The notes under the pieces are model-generated. The model did no database searches. It worked only from the letters and a program-made list of their open reading frames with translations, and had not been told where the DNA came from. A program made the translations under genes and the position numbers. This document shows, one piece after another, positions 11,477 through 22,919 of a stretch of 41,922 nucleotides of DNA. The stretch is taken from contig MU266563.1 of assembly GCA_021014945.1 (NCBI GenBank), positions 1-41,922 on the forward strand. Direction: 5' to 3'. How positions within the stretch are numbered: position 1 is the first letter of the stretch; each line of letters begins with the position of its first letter. Source of the DNA: Leucogyrophana mollusca. Taxonomy: Eukaryota > Basidiomycota > Agaricomycetes > Boletales.

Positions 11477-14400
11477 ATGCATTTGTACAACCTGACGCTT
11501 CAGCCTCCGACGGCGGTGACCCAGGCTATTGTTGGTAACTTTTCGGGTGCCAGACAGCAGGAAATTATCGTGTCGCATGGAACGAGGCTCGAGCTCCTAC
11601 GACCAGATGTACAGACAGGAAAGCTATCGACTGTGATAGCCACCGATGTCTTCGGGTCCATTCGCTCACTCGCTGCTTTCAGGCTTACTGGGAGTACCAA
11701 GGGTGAGCCCATTGTACGTATCAGCCTTTGCTCTTCTCATTCCTCTCCTTTTTCTCAGACTACGCAATAGTAGGATCAGATTCTGGGCGCATTATCATTC
11801 TCGACTATGATCCGAAGACGAGCAGCTTTGTGAAACTGCACCAAGAAACTTTTGGCAAATCTGGAGCACGACGTATAGTCCCTGGGCAATATCTCGCGAC
11901 TGACCCAAAAGGCCGCAGCGTTATGATTTCTGCTATGGAAAAAGCTAAATTGGTGTATATTCTGAACCGGGATGCCGCCGCCAATTTGACCATTTCCTCT
12001 CCTCTGGAAGCCCACAAAAATTCAGCCATTATTCATCATATCGTCGGATTGGATGTCGGCTTCGAGAACCCGCTGTATGCTGCTTTGGAAGTTGACTACT
12101 CTGAGTCAGATCAAGACCCGACTGGGGAAGCTTTTAACAACGCGGAAAAGGTGCGCCGCTTCTTGTCGAAACAGCCGTGTCTATTTTACACTTATTGTTT
12201 CAGATGTTGACATACTACGAACTTGACCTGGGCCTCAATCATGTCGTCAGGAAGTGGAGCGAACCGACTGACCCACGGGCCAATCTTCTCGTTCAAGTTC
12301 CTGGTGGTCAGGTCGCGTCTTCTGATCGTTTCGATGGGCCTTCTGGTGTTTTGGTCTGCTGTGAGGATCATATCATCTACAGGCATATGGACCGACCACA
12401 ACATCGCGTCCCCATACCGCGTCGACAGCATCCCCTGGAGGACCCTGAGCGCGGTATTATCATTGTTGCGGCTGTCATGCACAAGATGAAGGTCCGTGTC
12501 CGAATGAATCGCAGCACAATCCATATCTTACGATTCTTAGGGCGCCTTCTTCTTCCTTTTACAAAGCGAGGATGGTGATTTATACAAAGTCACCATCGAG
12601 CACGAGGAAGACGAAGTGAGAGCACTAAAAATCAAGTATTTTGACACTGTACCTGTGGCGTCCAGTCTCTGTATTCTTAAATCTGGTTTCCTTTTTGTCG
12701 CATCCGAGTTCGGAAATCAGTGAGTAGCTCGCTCACTTTCGTGTCGTCGTGCATCTAACCTGATTATCGACTTTAGTTATCTTTACCAATTCCAAAAGTT
12801 GGGTGATGATGACAATGAACCCGAATTCAGTTCGACCTCATATCCATCGTTTGGCATGGCGAACTCATCTTCGCCATTACCCCACGCCCATTTCCGACCA
12901 CGCGGACTAGATAACCTTGCCCTCGCTGACGAAGTTGAATCATTGGACCCAATACTTGATTCTAAGGTGATGAATCTTCTTCCGAACTCGGACACCCCAC
13001 AAATCTTCACCGCTTGTGGGCGTGGCGCACGCAGTTCGTTCAGGATGCTTAGACACGGCCTCGACGTGGAGGAGTCAGTAAGCTCCGAATTGCCTGGTAT
13101 TCCCAATGCCGTCTGGACAACGAAGCGGAGAGAAGATGGTACGACCTTTGTTTCATTCCGTGACTAACATTGACGAGCGAGTTCGTCAGATCCTTTTGAT
13201 TCATATATCATCTTGTCTTTCGTGAACGGAACCCTTGTCCTGTCTATTGGCGAGACTATCGAGGAGGTTCAAGATACTGGCTTCCTTTCTTCAGCACCCA
13301 CACTCGCTGTGCAACAAATTGGTGCAGACGCTTTACTGCAGGTGCATCCGCACGGCATTCGACATGTTCTTGCGGACCATCGCGTCAATGAATGGCGAGT
13401 CCCCCAAGGCAAGACTATCGTAACTGCAACCACAAACAAGCGCCAAGTCGTTGTTGCTCTAAGCTCGGCCGAACTGGTTTACTTTGAGCTTGACCTGGAT
13501 GGGCAACTCAATGAATACCAGGATCGGAAAGCCATGGGCTCGACGGTTCTGGCCTTGAGTGTTGCTGAAGTGCCAGAAGGGCGGCAGAGAACGCCTTACC
13601 TGGTACGTCAAAAGCGTGTTTTCAGCTTACCTTCGATATTTTCTCAGTTCTAATATTCATAGGCCGTTGGGTGCGAGGATCAAACTGTTCGAATAATATC
13701 TCTAGACCCAGAGAGCACGCTCGAGATCATTAGTTTGCAGGCGTTGACTGCGCCTCCGTCTGCCATTTGCATTGCCGACATGTTGGATGCCAGTATCAAC
13801 AAGACTCAACCCACGATGTTCGTCAATATCGGTCTTCAGAATGGTGTTTTGCTCCGCACAGTCCTTGACCCGATCAACGGCCAACTTACCGATACTCGAA
13901 CACGGTATGTACCACAGCCTTTCTAATGGCTGGTACTTATTATTTTCTGCAGGTTCCTTGGTACTCGGCCGATTCGCCTAGTTAGGGTCACGATTCAGAA
14001 AAACCCTGCTATCCTCGCATTGTCGTCACGATCCTGGCTCAACTACACCCACCAAAATCTCATGCACTTCACACCACTGATCTTCGAGAATCTCGACTAT
14101 GCTTGGAGTTTTTCTGCTGAACTCAGTCCAGAGGGATTGATCGGGATTGCCGGCAGCGTTCTACGGTGAGCTTCGCTCGTTGTCTGGATCACGCGGTCAT
14201 CAAACACACGATTTGAGATACTGGATGACGGAGAACCTTATTCCCCTTTGATTCTATTCGAACCTCCTTGGATTCACTTTGTTCATAAGCATGGTCAGTT
14301 TACTGACGAGGATTTTGTCGCAGTATCTTCCAGGTGCCGAAGCTGGGCATGAAGCTCAAGCAAGATGCAATCCCCCTCTCCTACACGCCTCGAAAATTTA

Positions 14401-15857
14401 TCTCACATCCAACCAACCGATATTTCTATCTCATAGAAGGTGACCACCGCGTTGCCGGTGAGCCGGCAGTGGCGAAGCGCTTGCAAGAATTGGTACACAG
14501 CTTCCCTATGAGATCGCGGTGTTGTGACTTACTTGTGCTTTGTTTGGCAGCGCCAGGCAGGGAAGATGATCGACGATGAGATGCTCGAATTACCTGTTGA
14601 GGTCTTCGGACGACCGAAAGCTCCGGCTGGGACATGGGCTTCCGCCATCCGTATTATTGACCCGGTGGAGGTACGTGTATACTTTAACCTTCATCGTAAT
14701 CTATCTCATGCTGCTTAGGCCAAAACTGTTGCCGTAATCCCTCTGGATAACAATGAAGCCGCCTTTTCTCTTGCCGTCGTGCCTTTCTCAGCTAGAGATG
14801 GAGATCTTCACCTGGTCGTTGGCACTGCGGCTGATACCTTCCTATCACCACGATCATGTTCCAGTGGTTATCTACGAACGTACAAGTTCACGGACGACGG
14901 AGCAGGCCTGGAGTTGCTGCATAAGGTCGGTTGCCGCGCTTGTGGCATTGATATGGCTAATGGTTTGTCCTGTAGACTGAAACGGACGATGTTCCCCTGG
15001 CAGTAATGGGCTTCCAAGGACGCCTTGTTGCTGGAGTCGGGAAGGCTCTCAGAATATACGATATCGGAAAGAAGAAACTTCTACGAAAGGTCGAGAACAA
15101 GGTATACTTTTTCATTGTGTCCTGGGATCCACACTCATTCATCAACGCCTAGACTTTTTCCACCGCTATCGTCAGCCTCAACACACAAGGTTCTCGTATC
15201 ATCGTTGGAGACATGCAAGAGTCAATACATTTTGCAGTGTACAAAGCCCCTGAAAACCGACTTCTTATCTTTGCGGACGACACATCGCCAAGGTGGATTG
15301 CGGCAGCTACCATGGTCGACTACAACACCATCGTTGCAAGTGACCGCTTCGGGAATGTTTTCGTCAACCGCCTGGACTCGAAGGTGTCGGACCAGGTGGA
15401 TGACGATCCTACAGGCGCTGGAATCTTGCACGAAAAAGGCCAGTTAATGGGTGCACCCCACAAAACACAGATGCTCTGTCACTTCCATGTCGGCGACCTC
15501 GTCACATCAATTCACAAGGTCTCGCTCGTCGCTGGTGGCCGCGAAGTACTGCTGTACACCGGTCTCCATGGCACAGTTGGTATTCTGGTTCCGTTCGTCT
15601 CAAAAGAAGATGTCGACTTCATATCGACTCTGGAGCAACACATGCGGACCGAGCAGGGTAGCCTAGTGGGACGTGACCACCTAAGCTGGAGAGGGTACTA
15701 CACACCCGTGAAAGCTGTTGTCGATGGTGACCTATGTGAAACGTACGCTCGCTTGCCTGGATCCAAACAGAGTGCGATCGCTGGGGAACTAGATCGCACT
15801 GTCGGCGAAGTACTGAAAAAGCTGGAGCAGCTGAGGGTTACTGCCAGCGGCTTCTAG
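11477..15857 (+). CDS. RSE1: Splicing factor 3b subunit 3 (SF3B3/SAP130/Rse1)
   Basis: Large beta-propeller scaffold of the SF3b complex in the U2 snRNP, needed for branch-site recognition in the nucleus. The protein opens [20 protein letters not shown], typical of the family. Hallmarks in order are [57 protein letters not shown] with [57 protein letters not shown] and [15 protein letters not shown]. The C-terminal CPSF_A segment reads [14 protein letters not shown] and [17 protein letters not shown]. About a dozen short introns interrupt it, for example after AEK near 12150 and after MKG near 12490. The first intron boundary (about 11715-11763) has two possible donors. An acidic, low-conservation stretch lies around 12800-12960. 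The protein is about 1,200 aa, normal for the family. No missing blocks or in-frame stops were seen. Confidence 0.95.
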
Positions 15858-16127
15858 GTGTCGAAATTTTGTCAATTAATTATTGTATCTTGTATTTGCG
15901 ACGTCACAACAGCTTGTGCATTGCTTGAGCGTGAACAGCGAAGAGGTCTTGACAATGGATATTAATGAATATTCGCAATGACGTGCATGGCGATCTTTGG
16001 CGGTTTCGATTTCATTGGTCGGAAGCATTTATAGGGTATTAGTACTCGGTCTTCCGCACATACCCTCTCCCACCCGCAGTCTTCAGCTCCCTCCACCGAT
16101 CCCTGTAATCCCAAAGTACAACTTGAC

Positions 16128-16855
16128 ATGCTCAACCAAGGTGCTCGCAGTATCTTGAGCGCGTCGCGCGCTCGTGCTTGTCAAACTTCGAGGCCATACG
16201 CGACCACCAAACGAACCGTAACGACGCTCAAAAACCACAAGGTAAGCCGCATGTAGTCAACGTTAGACCACGCTTTTTCTGATACATGTGCACTGGGACG
16301 CGCAGTACACTGCCCACGCCACGGCGGCTGGGCAGGGACGCAATGGCGAGGTCAAATCTGACGATGAGACCCCCTTTACACTCCGACTGGCCATGCCCAA
16401 GGCCATGGGTGGCAAAGGTGACGGCCAGAACCCAGAACAGCTTTTTGCCATGGGATACGCATGTATGAGGTTTCCGTGCACTCTGGCTTCCTTCTTTACC
16501 CTTACATCACGCGCATATAGCTTGTTATTTGGGAGCACTGCAGATGATGGCCGGCAAGACGGGAAAGAAAGATGCCGCAAGGAACGCGGTGATCCACGCG
16601 AGCGTCCATCTCGGCGAGGCGGAGGGACTGGGTGGTTTTGGTCTTGCCGTTGACATTAAGGTCGAGGGTGTCGAGGACGAAGAACTCATTCAGGCCGGGC
16701 ATGAGGTATGTCCTGCGTTCTCACCCAGCCTCGGATAAGTGTATATGCTGGACGTGGGTGCATATATGCGTCTGCTGACCTCTCATTTACTTCAGGCCTG
16801 CCCGTACAGCCGCGCCCTGAAGCACGGCGCCGTAGTGAACGTCTCTAAGCTGTGA
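16128..16855 (+). CDS. Ohr/OsmC-family hydroperoxide reductase, mitochondrial
   Basis: Thiol peroxidase of the Ohr/OsmC family, which reduces organic hydroperoxides through two reactive cysteines. Four exons, 16128-16241, 16306-16462, 16521-16705 and 16796-16855, give 171 aa. The first 35 residues are rich in Arg, Ser and Ala with no acid (MLNQGARSILSASRARACQT), a typical mitochondrial presequence. The domain then shows YTAHATAAGQGRNGEVKSDD, LAMPKAMGGKGDGQNPEQLF, the first catalytic Cys in YASCYLGALQMMAG, and the resolving Cys in ACPYSRAL, followed by HGAVVNVSKL at the C-terminus. Both catalytic cysteines lie close to exon junctions, which confirms the splicing. An inverted CCAAT box sits near 16013. 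The gene converges on malate synthase, 268 bases away. Confidence 0.92.
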
Positions 16856-17123
16856 ACTTGCTGAATGGGTGATCCCCCTCGCAGGCAGAGCGCACCTTCC
16901 GATTCACTGGCCATTTTGTATGCAGGCTACGTTCAATTACAGACTTTGCACATTCAGTCAATTGAATGACGACCCGACAATTAACAGTCCAATAGGGTAG
17001 AAAGTGCGTGATAATACATAGAAGTACAAGTGAGACCGCATGAAACGGCGATAATTACAGACGCGGATTTGGACACGGATATTCCCTGAAAATAATCTGA
17101 AAATGACAAGACGACGACCATGC

Positions 17124-19038
17124 TCAGAGGGAGCTTCTTTGCCACTTCTCCTCGACGCCGTCCGCCATCGTCAAGTATGGCATCAGGTCGCTCGTCAGGA
17201 ACTCGCTAGGCCACTGCTGCCTGATTTGACTCTTCAGGTAGGACGTAGCAATCTTCAAGTCGTTATCCTTAACGCTCGGGGCTATTTTCTTTACTCCAGG
17301 GGCCTGTTCCGCGATGACGCGGTCGACATACTCCACGGTGACCGGCTCACCGGTGTCCATCCGCGCATTGTACTTGACCCATTGCCAAAGCTGCACGCGA
17401 GCAATCTCTGCGGTGGCCGCGTCCTCCATGAGATAGTTGACGGGAATGCAGCCATTGCCTCCAATCCACGCAGCGCTGTAGGCCAGGGCGACGGAGACGT
17501 CAGAACGAACACCGTCTTCGGTAATCTTTCCGGGAACATTCGCGCTAAGAAGGTCATTGGCCGCGACTCTCACGTCTTCGCGTCGGACGTGGTACTATAA
17601 AAATGTATTCTTCAGCAAATATGTCCAGGATGAGTGTGGAACCTGGACCGACCTGGTTTGGGCCCAGCATATTTTCATCGAACACCTTGCGGGCGATGTG
17701 GTTAATGAGGGGATGGGCAATCCAGGTGCCGTCATGCCCGCTTGTGACCTCACGGTATTTATCAGCTCGGACCTTCTCCATCGCCACCTCGTTGGCCTTG
17801 GGATCGTCCTTGATAGGAATTTGCGCAGACATGCCACCCATGGCAGCGACCTTGCGCCTTGAAACACTATGAGAAGCCTATACACCAAAAAAAGTGCGGG
17901 CGCTTTACCTATGACAGGTCTGGATCAGAAGGCGCACGTACGCGTCCATGAACGGGACAGTCATGGTGACATCTTTCCTGTCCGGAAGGACGGCGCTTCT
18001 GTCTGCCCTGCGCTTCTTGATCGCGCTGAAGATATAATCCCATCTAAAAATACACGTGAGTGAGCAACTGACCCGTTCACATGCAGGCTGCGGCCCAGAA
18101 TAATATGGCTGAGCCCCTCACCTTCCGCAATTGAGCCCGGCAGAATGATTTCTGAGCTCGAAGAGAATCTCCTCCATTTGGAACGCGGCCGGGAGCGTTT
18201 CAATCAAGACAGTGGCACGGATGGTGTTGTGGGGAATACCGATATAGGACTGGGAGAAGAGGAACACGTCATTCCACAGACGTGCCTCAAGGTAATGCTC
18301 CATCTTTGGGAGGTAAAAATATGGCCCGGATCCTCGCTTAACGAGCTCGTGAGCGTTGTGATAGAAATAGAGGGCGAAATCGAATAGGGAGCCGGAAATA
18401 GGAGTGCTATCAACGGTTACTCGCGTTTCGTCAAGGTGCCAACCCCTGGGCCTAGAGTATGATGTGAGTAATTTGATATATTGAAAGGCAAAGGGCTCAG
18501 GCGTACCGGACAAGGAGTACCGCAGGGTTCTCAGAGAGTTTGTATTGCTTCCCGCCCGACTCAAAATCAATCTCACGTTTGATAGCGTCACGCAGGTTGA
18601 CCTGGCCATTAATCATGTTGGAGAATGTAGGGGCGCTCGAATCTGAAATTAACGTTCAGCAAACATGATCCGGCCGACAATTAAAGACTCACCCTCGAAA
18701 TCAGCCATGAAAGTTTTGGCACCGCTGTTCAATGCGTTGATGACCATCTTGCGGTCAGTAGGCCCCGTAATCTCGACGCGTCTGTCCTCGAGACCTGGGG
18801 CCGGAGGTGCACAGTGCCACGAGGGTTCAGCGCGAATGTGCGCAGTCTCTGGGGGAAAGTCGAGTGGTACCCCTGAGTCAAACCTGCGCTGAGCGACATC
18901 CCGCGCGACGAGGAGACTTTGCCTAGTGGACTCGAACGTTCGGTGGAGGGCAGCGAGGAATGCGAGCGCTCCATCGGTCAGGATTTCCGCCTGAGCCTTC
19001 TGGGCGACTTTAGTTTGGATTTGGACGCCTGCAACCAT
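17124..19038 (-). CDS. Malate synthase
   Basis: Condenses glyoxylate with acetyl-CoA to malate in the peroxisomal glyoxylate cycle, which supports growth on fatty acids and C2 compounds. The start at 19038 opens [20 protein letters not shown]. The first exon runs to 18693. Family motifs follow: [36 protein letters not shown] [54 protein letters not shown], the signature [40 protein letters not shown] and [15 protein letters not shown]. About six GT-AG introns join these in phase; one falls just after ENMLGPNQ. The length of about 540 aa is normal. The last residues are KWQRSSL, so the expected SKL-type peroxisomal signal is replaced by SSL. The identification is secure; peroxisomal targeting by this tail is open. 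Confidence 0.95.
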
Positions 19039-19042
19039 GCTT

Positions 19043-19696
19043 TTAGTGTGGGCGAGATGTGGTAAGGATTAGAAAGGAACTGTTGAGAGTTATGTAGTTG
19101 TGGCGGGACTCCGAATTATCCGTCTGCCCATCCGATTTCCGAGCCGACGTCATTCCGGAGCAGATATCATGTGTTAATTTTACTCCATCCTGGACGTCCA
19201 CAAACCAAGAATCAACATCTGATAGCGCCGGAAGGACCAAGATACGGCTCACCGACGCGAACGGCTCAGTGTACGTAGCTGGAATAGCGGGAGCTTGCAC
19301 TGCTGCAGAGGATCCGTACCCGTAACTAAACATTCCAAAGCATGTATCCCCAATCAGTTGGATAAACCATTTCCATGAACTCAAATAACCAGAGGGTATC
19401 ATGGTCATGCAGCAGGAACAAAGCATATTCACTATTCGTGTACCATCTTCTTTCTCAGAAGCGATGCGAGAAGACTCCCCACATGTCCGAAAGTCCCATT
19501 GTGACAGATATTCTCGCTGGACGTATTCCTGTACCTTCATTTCAGTCAATTCCACGTGTCGAATCGAAGTTCTCATCTGCAACACGGCGCTGACGGCGTC
19601 TCTGAGCGCGCCCAGTGTGACGGTGTCCATGCCAATGGATGTCCGCGAATTTCCCACCCGAGTGACCGTGCGATAGACGGCGCTCCTCGCTTTCAA
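19043..19696 (-). CDS. Unrecognised 217-codon open frame upstream of malate synthase
   Basis: An uninterrupted frame of 217 codons ends 5 bases before the malate synthase start, on the same strand. It is longer than expected by chance in a window this size, but I recognise no domain. It has a Met-rich start, one moderately hydrophobic stretch ([17 protein letters not shown]) and a Ser/Thr-rich tail. The same DNA must contain the malate synthase promoter and 5' UTR. It may be a real small gene, a long upstream frame, or an accident. Treat as unproven. Confidence 0.2.
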   Translation of the reverse strand: MKARSAVYRTVTRVGNSRTSIGMDTVTLGALRDAVSAVLQMRTSIRHVELTEMKVQEYVQREYLSQWDFRTCGESSRIASEKEDGTRIVNMLCSCCMTMIPSGYLSSWKWFIQLIGDTCFGMFSYGYGSSAAVQAPAIPATYTEPFASVSRILVLPALSDVDSWFVDVQDGVKLTHDICSGMTSARKSDGQTDNSESRHNYITLNSSFLILTTSRPH

Positions 19697-19823
19697 CCAG
19701 GTATACTCACGAATGAAGGTGTTCCGTCGATATACATAAAGAGCGACTTGATCAAAGGGTCATGATTCCGCGATTGACCCGTCTACATGATAGCCTTGGA
19801 ACATGTGGGGCTCCGCCGAGAGC

Positions 19824-20660
19824 TTACAGATCCTTCTTCTCCTCTGCGGAGGAGCTGGCTTCCGCTTCCATTGATACAGCGACGGGTTCCGACGGCATCG
19901 CTGGCGAAGGGAGCGCAAAGAAATCAGCACACGGCTCATTTAAAAGTAGAAAGACCACTCACCGATCATATTTTTGACTGTGCGTTCCCCAACCTTGATG
20001 ACCCTTCGGCAGGCCATCTGCCAAACACCGACGCTCACCGAGCCTAGCCTCAAGCCATCAGTCCTGAGACGGAAGGGGAATAACACAGCAATACGTACCC
20101 TTCGGAGCGAATGGGAATGCCATCCACCAAGCGAGGGGACCGAGCCAGCCAGGAGGGAGATAGAATACCGCTGATTTTCTGTACCACCAACCGACGACAA
20201 ATTGCAGTCCTGTCGTCAATATCCATATGAGACTATTGAACTTGAGCGAGAACGCAGTTTTGCTTGAAGAAAGCTCGCCATCTAGGGCCACAGAGCGTCA
20301 GCACCGTCTTCAGGGTGTCAGCCGGCGCAATAAACTCACTGAGCTTCTCCAGCTCTGCAAGGCCCTTGTCAACGCTCCGCCTTAGCTTCGCCCATTTCGC
20401 AAACTGGTCTTGGGCGCTCGTCTGGAGGAGCTCCTTCTTTGTGGCAAGTAGCTCCGCCTTGAGCTGGCGCTGTCTCGAGACAGAAGAGCCAGCAAAGACC
20501 CTGCGGTAAAGGCCCCAAGCCTAGTGGAATCCTGGACGTTAGACACGGGCGAACCAATGTGCTGAACGATACATACGAGTTCCAACAAAACAGACTTTCC
20601 AATCCAGGATATGAGCTCCGTAACAAATACGAGGGCGAAGATTGTTAGAATGAGCGACAT
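19824..20660 (-). CDS. GET1: GET1/WRB-type ER membrane receptor for tail-anchored proteins
   Basis: Subunit of the GET1-GET2 complex in the ER membrane that receives tail-anchored proteins from the GET3 ATPase. Five phase-consistent exons, 20660-20577, 20520-20340, 20281-20099, 20043-19963 and 19900-19824, encode 201 aa. The N-terminal membrane segment is [21 protein letters not shown] cytosolic coiled coil follows, with [20 protein letters not shown] and [20 protein letters not shown], the GET3-binding part in the family. Then comes a second membrane segment ([17 protein letters not shown]), the conserved [20 protein letters not shown], and [15 protein letters not shown] in the third segment. 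The tail is acidic, ending EEKKDL. The start at 20660 is chosen because it begins at the first membrane segment as in other fungi; an upstream in-frame ATG at 20747 would add 29 basic residues. Motif match is strong. Confidence 0.92.
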
Positions 20661-21387
20661 CTTCAGGTATTCTGGCAGACGTCGAGGTCTTGTCTTGATG
20701 AGTCGAACTGAAGGTCGAAATAATTGGCCGGCGAAAAACGCACACACAAACCGGTCACGGGGGAAAATGTAACGGTCGGTGCTGCTGAGTATGTATACGA
20801 GTAGCTATGCGCGTAGCGAACACGTTGGGTGACACACGTCAGCCAGGATGTCTGGGCGCTTTACACAGCTGTGGCTTTTCTCAGCATGGGAGCTGGCACG
20901 AACCACACGTCTACCGACTATCTACTACGCAGCTGTATGACTGCTGGTGATGGTATGGCTCCGTTATCTACCTGCAGTCAACTGCTAGTGATACTGAAGC
21001 TGAAAAGTACCATGGTTGTTAACGTTTCAACATGTCAACGCCGAGCATTAGTTATGGAGGTTCAGAGGCTTGATAGGGCCCGGAGGTTGTCGGTGAGATC
21101 AATATCGATCGCAGTGCCCAACGCTCAGGTTCAGGTCGAAATTGAAGATGCAGTTCGGTTTTTGGAATTCATACCCAAGTGCCCGAGCAAACTCACAGAA
21201 TATCCACGGAACCACGCATCGGGCGAAAGTCATAGTTGCATGCGGAGATTGTGAATAGCCATAGAAAGCCATTAGCCGTATGATACATGCTGCATGGTGT
21301 GGTGGTGCGTCTCGGGTGGGGTACCTCTAACTCTTCTTCCCCCGCATTCACAGTGCCGAAAACATGGCAGTGTGATAAATGAACAGC
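20661..21387. other. Intergenic, GET1 promoter and eL39 3' flank
   Basis: No gene is supported. A 141-codon plus-strand frame (20829-21254) is open but has no motif, no plausible partner exons and mixed composition. This stretch should include the GET1 promoter at its left end. Confidence 0.4.
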
Positions 21388-21742
21388 TCAGATGTTGAGC
21401 TTGGTGCGCCTCCAGTGGCGGCGCTTGGCGTTATACTGTCATGGTATCAAAATCAAGGATTTCTTGTCAAGGAAATCGTGAATATCGCGTACTTGGATCT
21501 TGGTGTCCGTCTTTAGGCGGAACCATTGGGGAATAGGCCTAAAGGAAGGTGAGAGTGTTAGATCATTATGTTCTACTTACTATCCTTCCATAACCAAAGG
21601 GCTGCTCACCGGTTCTGGCGGGAGGCCTTGGCGAGGATGCGCTTCGTTCTGAAAGTCTTTTGGGAAGGCTGAAAGGGCGTAGAACGCGCCGTCAGTATTT
21701 TGAGCACCGAAAAGCAGCAAATCCCTGTGCAAAGCTCACCAT
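21388..21742 (-). CDS. RPL39: Ribosomal protein eL39
   Basis: Small basic protein of the 60S subunit near the peptide exit tunnel. Four exons encode 51 aa: 21742-21740 (only the ATG), 21668-21610, 21538-21493 and 21435-21388. The protein reads PSQKTFRTKRILAKASRQNR, then PIPQWFRLKTDTKIQ, then YNAKRRHWRRTKLNI, matching the family from end to end at its exact usual length. The first intron follows the start codon directly (ATG then GTGAGC), so the first coding exon is three bases long. This gene is too fragmented for a simple frame scan to show. It is divergent from the FKBP gene across 198 bases. Confidence 0.96.
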
Positions 21743-21940
21743 TTTTGTCGGTGTTTTGAGGTCCTCGATTCGATGAGATGGTAGTGAGAATTAAGGTTAT
21801 CAAGTGGTCGCGCTGTACAGTTGCTGACTCAGCGGCTTCAAACCGGCAACCGAGCTCCTTACATGGAATATTATTTCCACGACTGCGTTATAGCTGCCCA
21901 AAGTCGAACCTGCATTTCGCCACCACGTCACCGATTCAAC
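21743..21940. promoter_or_regulatory. Shared divergent promoter of RPL39 and the FKBP gene
   Basis: Only 198 bases separate the two start codons, which point away from each other. Both 5' UTRs and both core promoters must fit here, so the two genes are likely to share regulatory DNA. I see no obvious TATA box in either direction. Confidence 0.6.
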
Positions 21941-22584
21941 ATGCAAGTGTTAAAATTCTGGCTCTCCCTGTTGCTGCTGGCAGTCGGCGCGCTCGCTGTG
22001 GATCCCCCCACTGAGCTGAAGATTGAGACGACCTATCTCCCAGACAACTGCGCTGTGAAAGCGAAGACGGGAGATTCCATTAAAGTGCACTACGTGAGTG
22101 GCAGGGAAGGTGCAGGACGATGACGCGAATTAAAACGCATGCCATACAGACCGGGACACTATTTGATGGCGGAAGCAAGTTCGACTCCAGGTGAGATTTG
22201 CGCACGTTGAATACACAGCTGGCTAACTTCAGGTGCATAATAGCCTTGACCGGGGTTCTCCGTTGGCTATCAAGCGTAAGTTGGTTGTAGAGAATGTTCT
22301 TAGCTAAGACCTGACTTCATTATGAAATCAATCAAGTCGGTGTAGGGCAGGTCATTCGTGGCTGGGACGAAGGACTACAGGGAATGTGCGTCAACGAGAA
22401 GCGAATTTTGACCATCCCCTCCAACATGGCTTATGGTTAGTTCGTACTTTTTGCTCTGTTGGCTCTGTTTGATGCGAGAGCGATACTAGGAACCCGCGGG
22501 TTTGGTAAGGTCATCCCTAGTAACTCTGCCTTGGTATTCGACGTCGAGCTTGTTAGCCTGGACCCCGCACGAGATGAACTATAG
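21941..22584 (+). CDS. FKBP2-type peptidyl-prolyl isomerase of the ER
   Basis: FK506-binding prolyl cis-trans isomerase that assists folding in the secretory pathway. Five exons, 21941-22093, 22150-22190, 22244-22275, 22337-22435 and 22490-22584, give 139 aa. Residues 1-19 are a signal peptide ([19 protein letters not shown]). The FKBP domain has [50 protein letters not shown] and [17 protein letters not shown]. The active-site residues expected in the family (Tyr and Asp in the first motif, Trp in GW, Tyr in MAYG) are present. The last four residues are RDEL, an HDEL/KDEL-type ER retrieval signal. Length and motifs match fungal FKBP2 (FKBP13). It shares a short divergent promoter with RPL39. 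Confidence 0.95.
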
Positions 22585-22919
22585 ACTACCGAGTCTGTAT
22601 ACGCCTCCCAGCAGGACAGAGATTTTGATGAGCATGTGGACGCTTCATTTTAAATGCGCTTGGTCAACAATATACCTTCTTCGACCTGCGGACATAGCAT
22701 GACAGATCATCCGTTTTTTGTTCGCCTCTTGAGATCTTTAGGTGCCATGTTGAACGCATCTCGCTTCGTTCCTTTCAAAGGATGGATACATAGGTGAGCT
22801 TGTTTACTGTATCCGCTTGCTGGTTCTGGCTCTTTCTCGCCGATTTTATGTAGCCGAGCTGGGATGGCGAGAATGCTGCTGACATCCCTTAAATCCCAAT
22901 TGTTACTGATAACGACTCA
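22585..22919. other. Intergenic, FKBP to WD40 relic
   Basis: No gene is supported in this stretch. It holds the 3' flank of the FKBP gene and the downstream side of the WD40 pseudogene. Confidence 0.45.

Noticed and set aside
20829..21254. 141-codon plus-strand frame between GET1 and RPL39
   Set aside because: No motif, no splice partners, and it overlaps the expected GET1 promoter.
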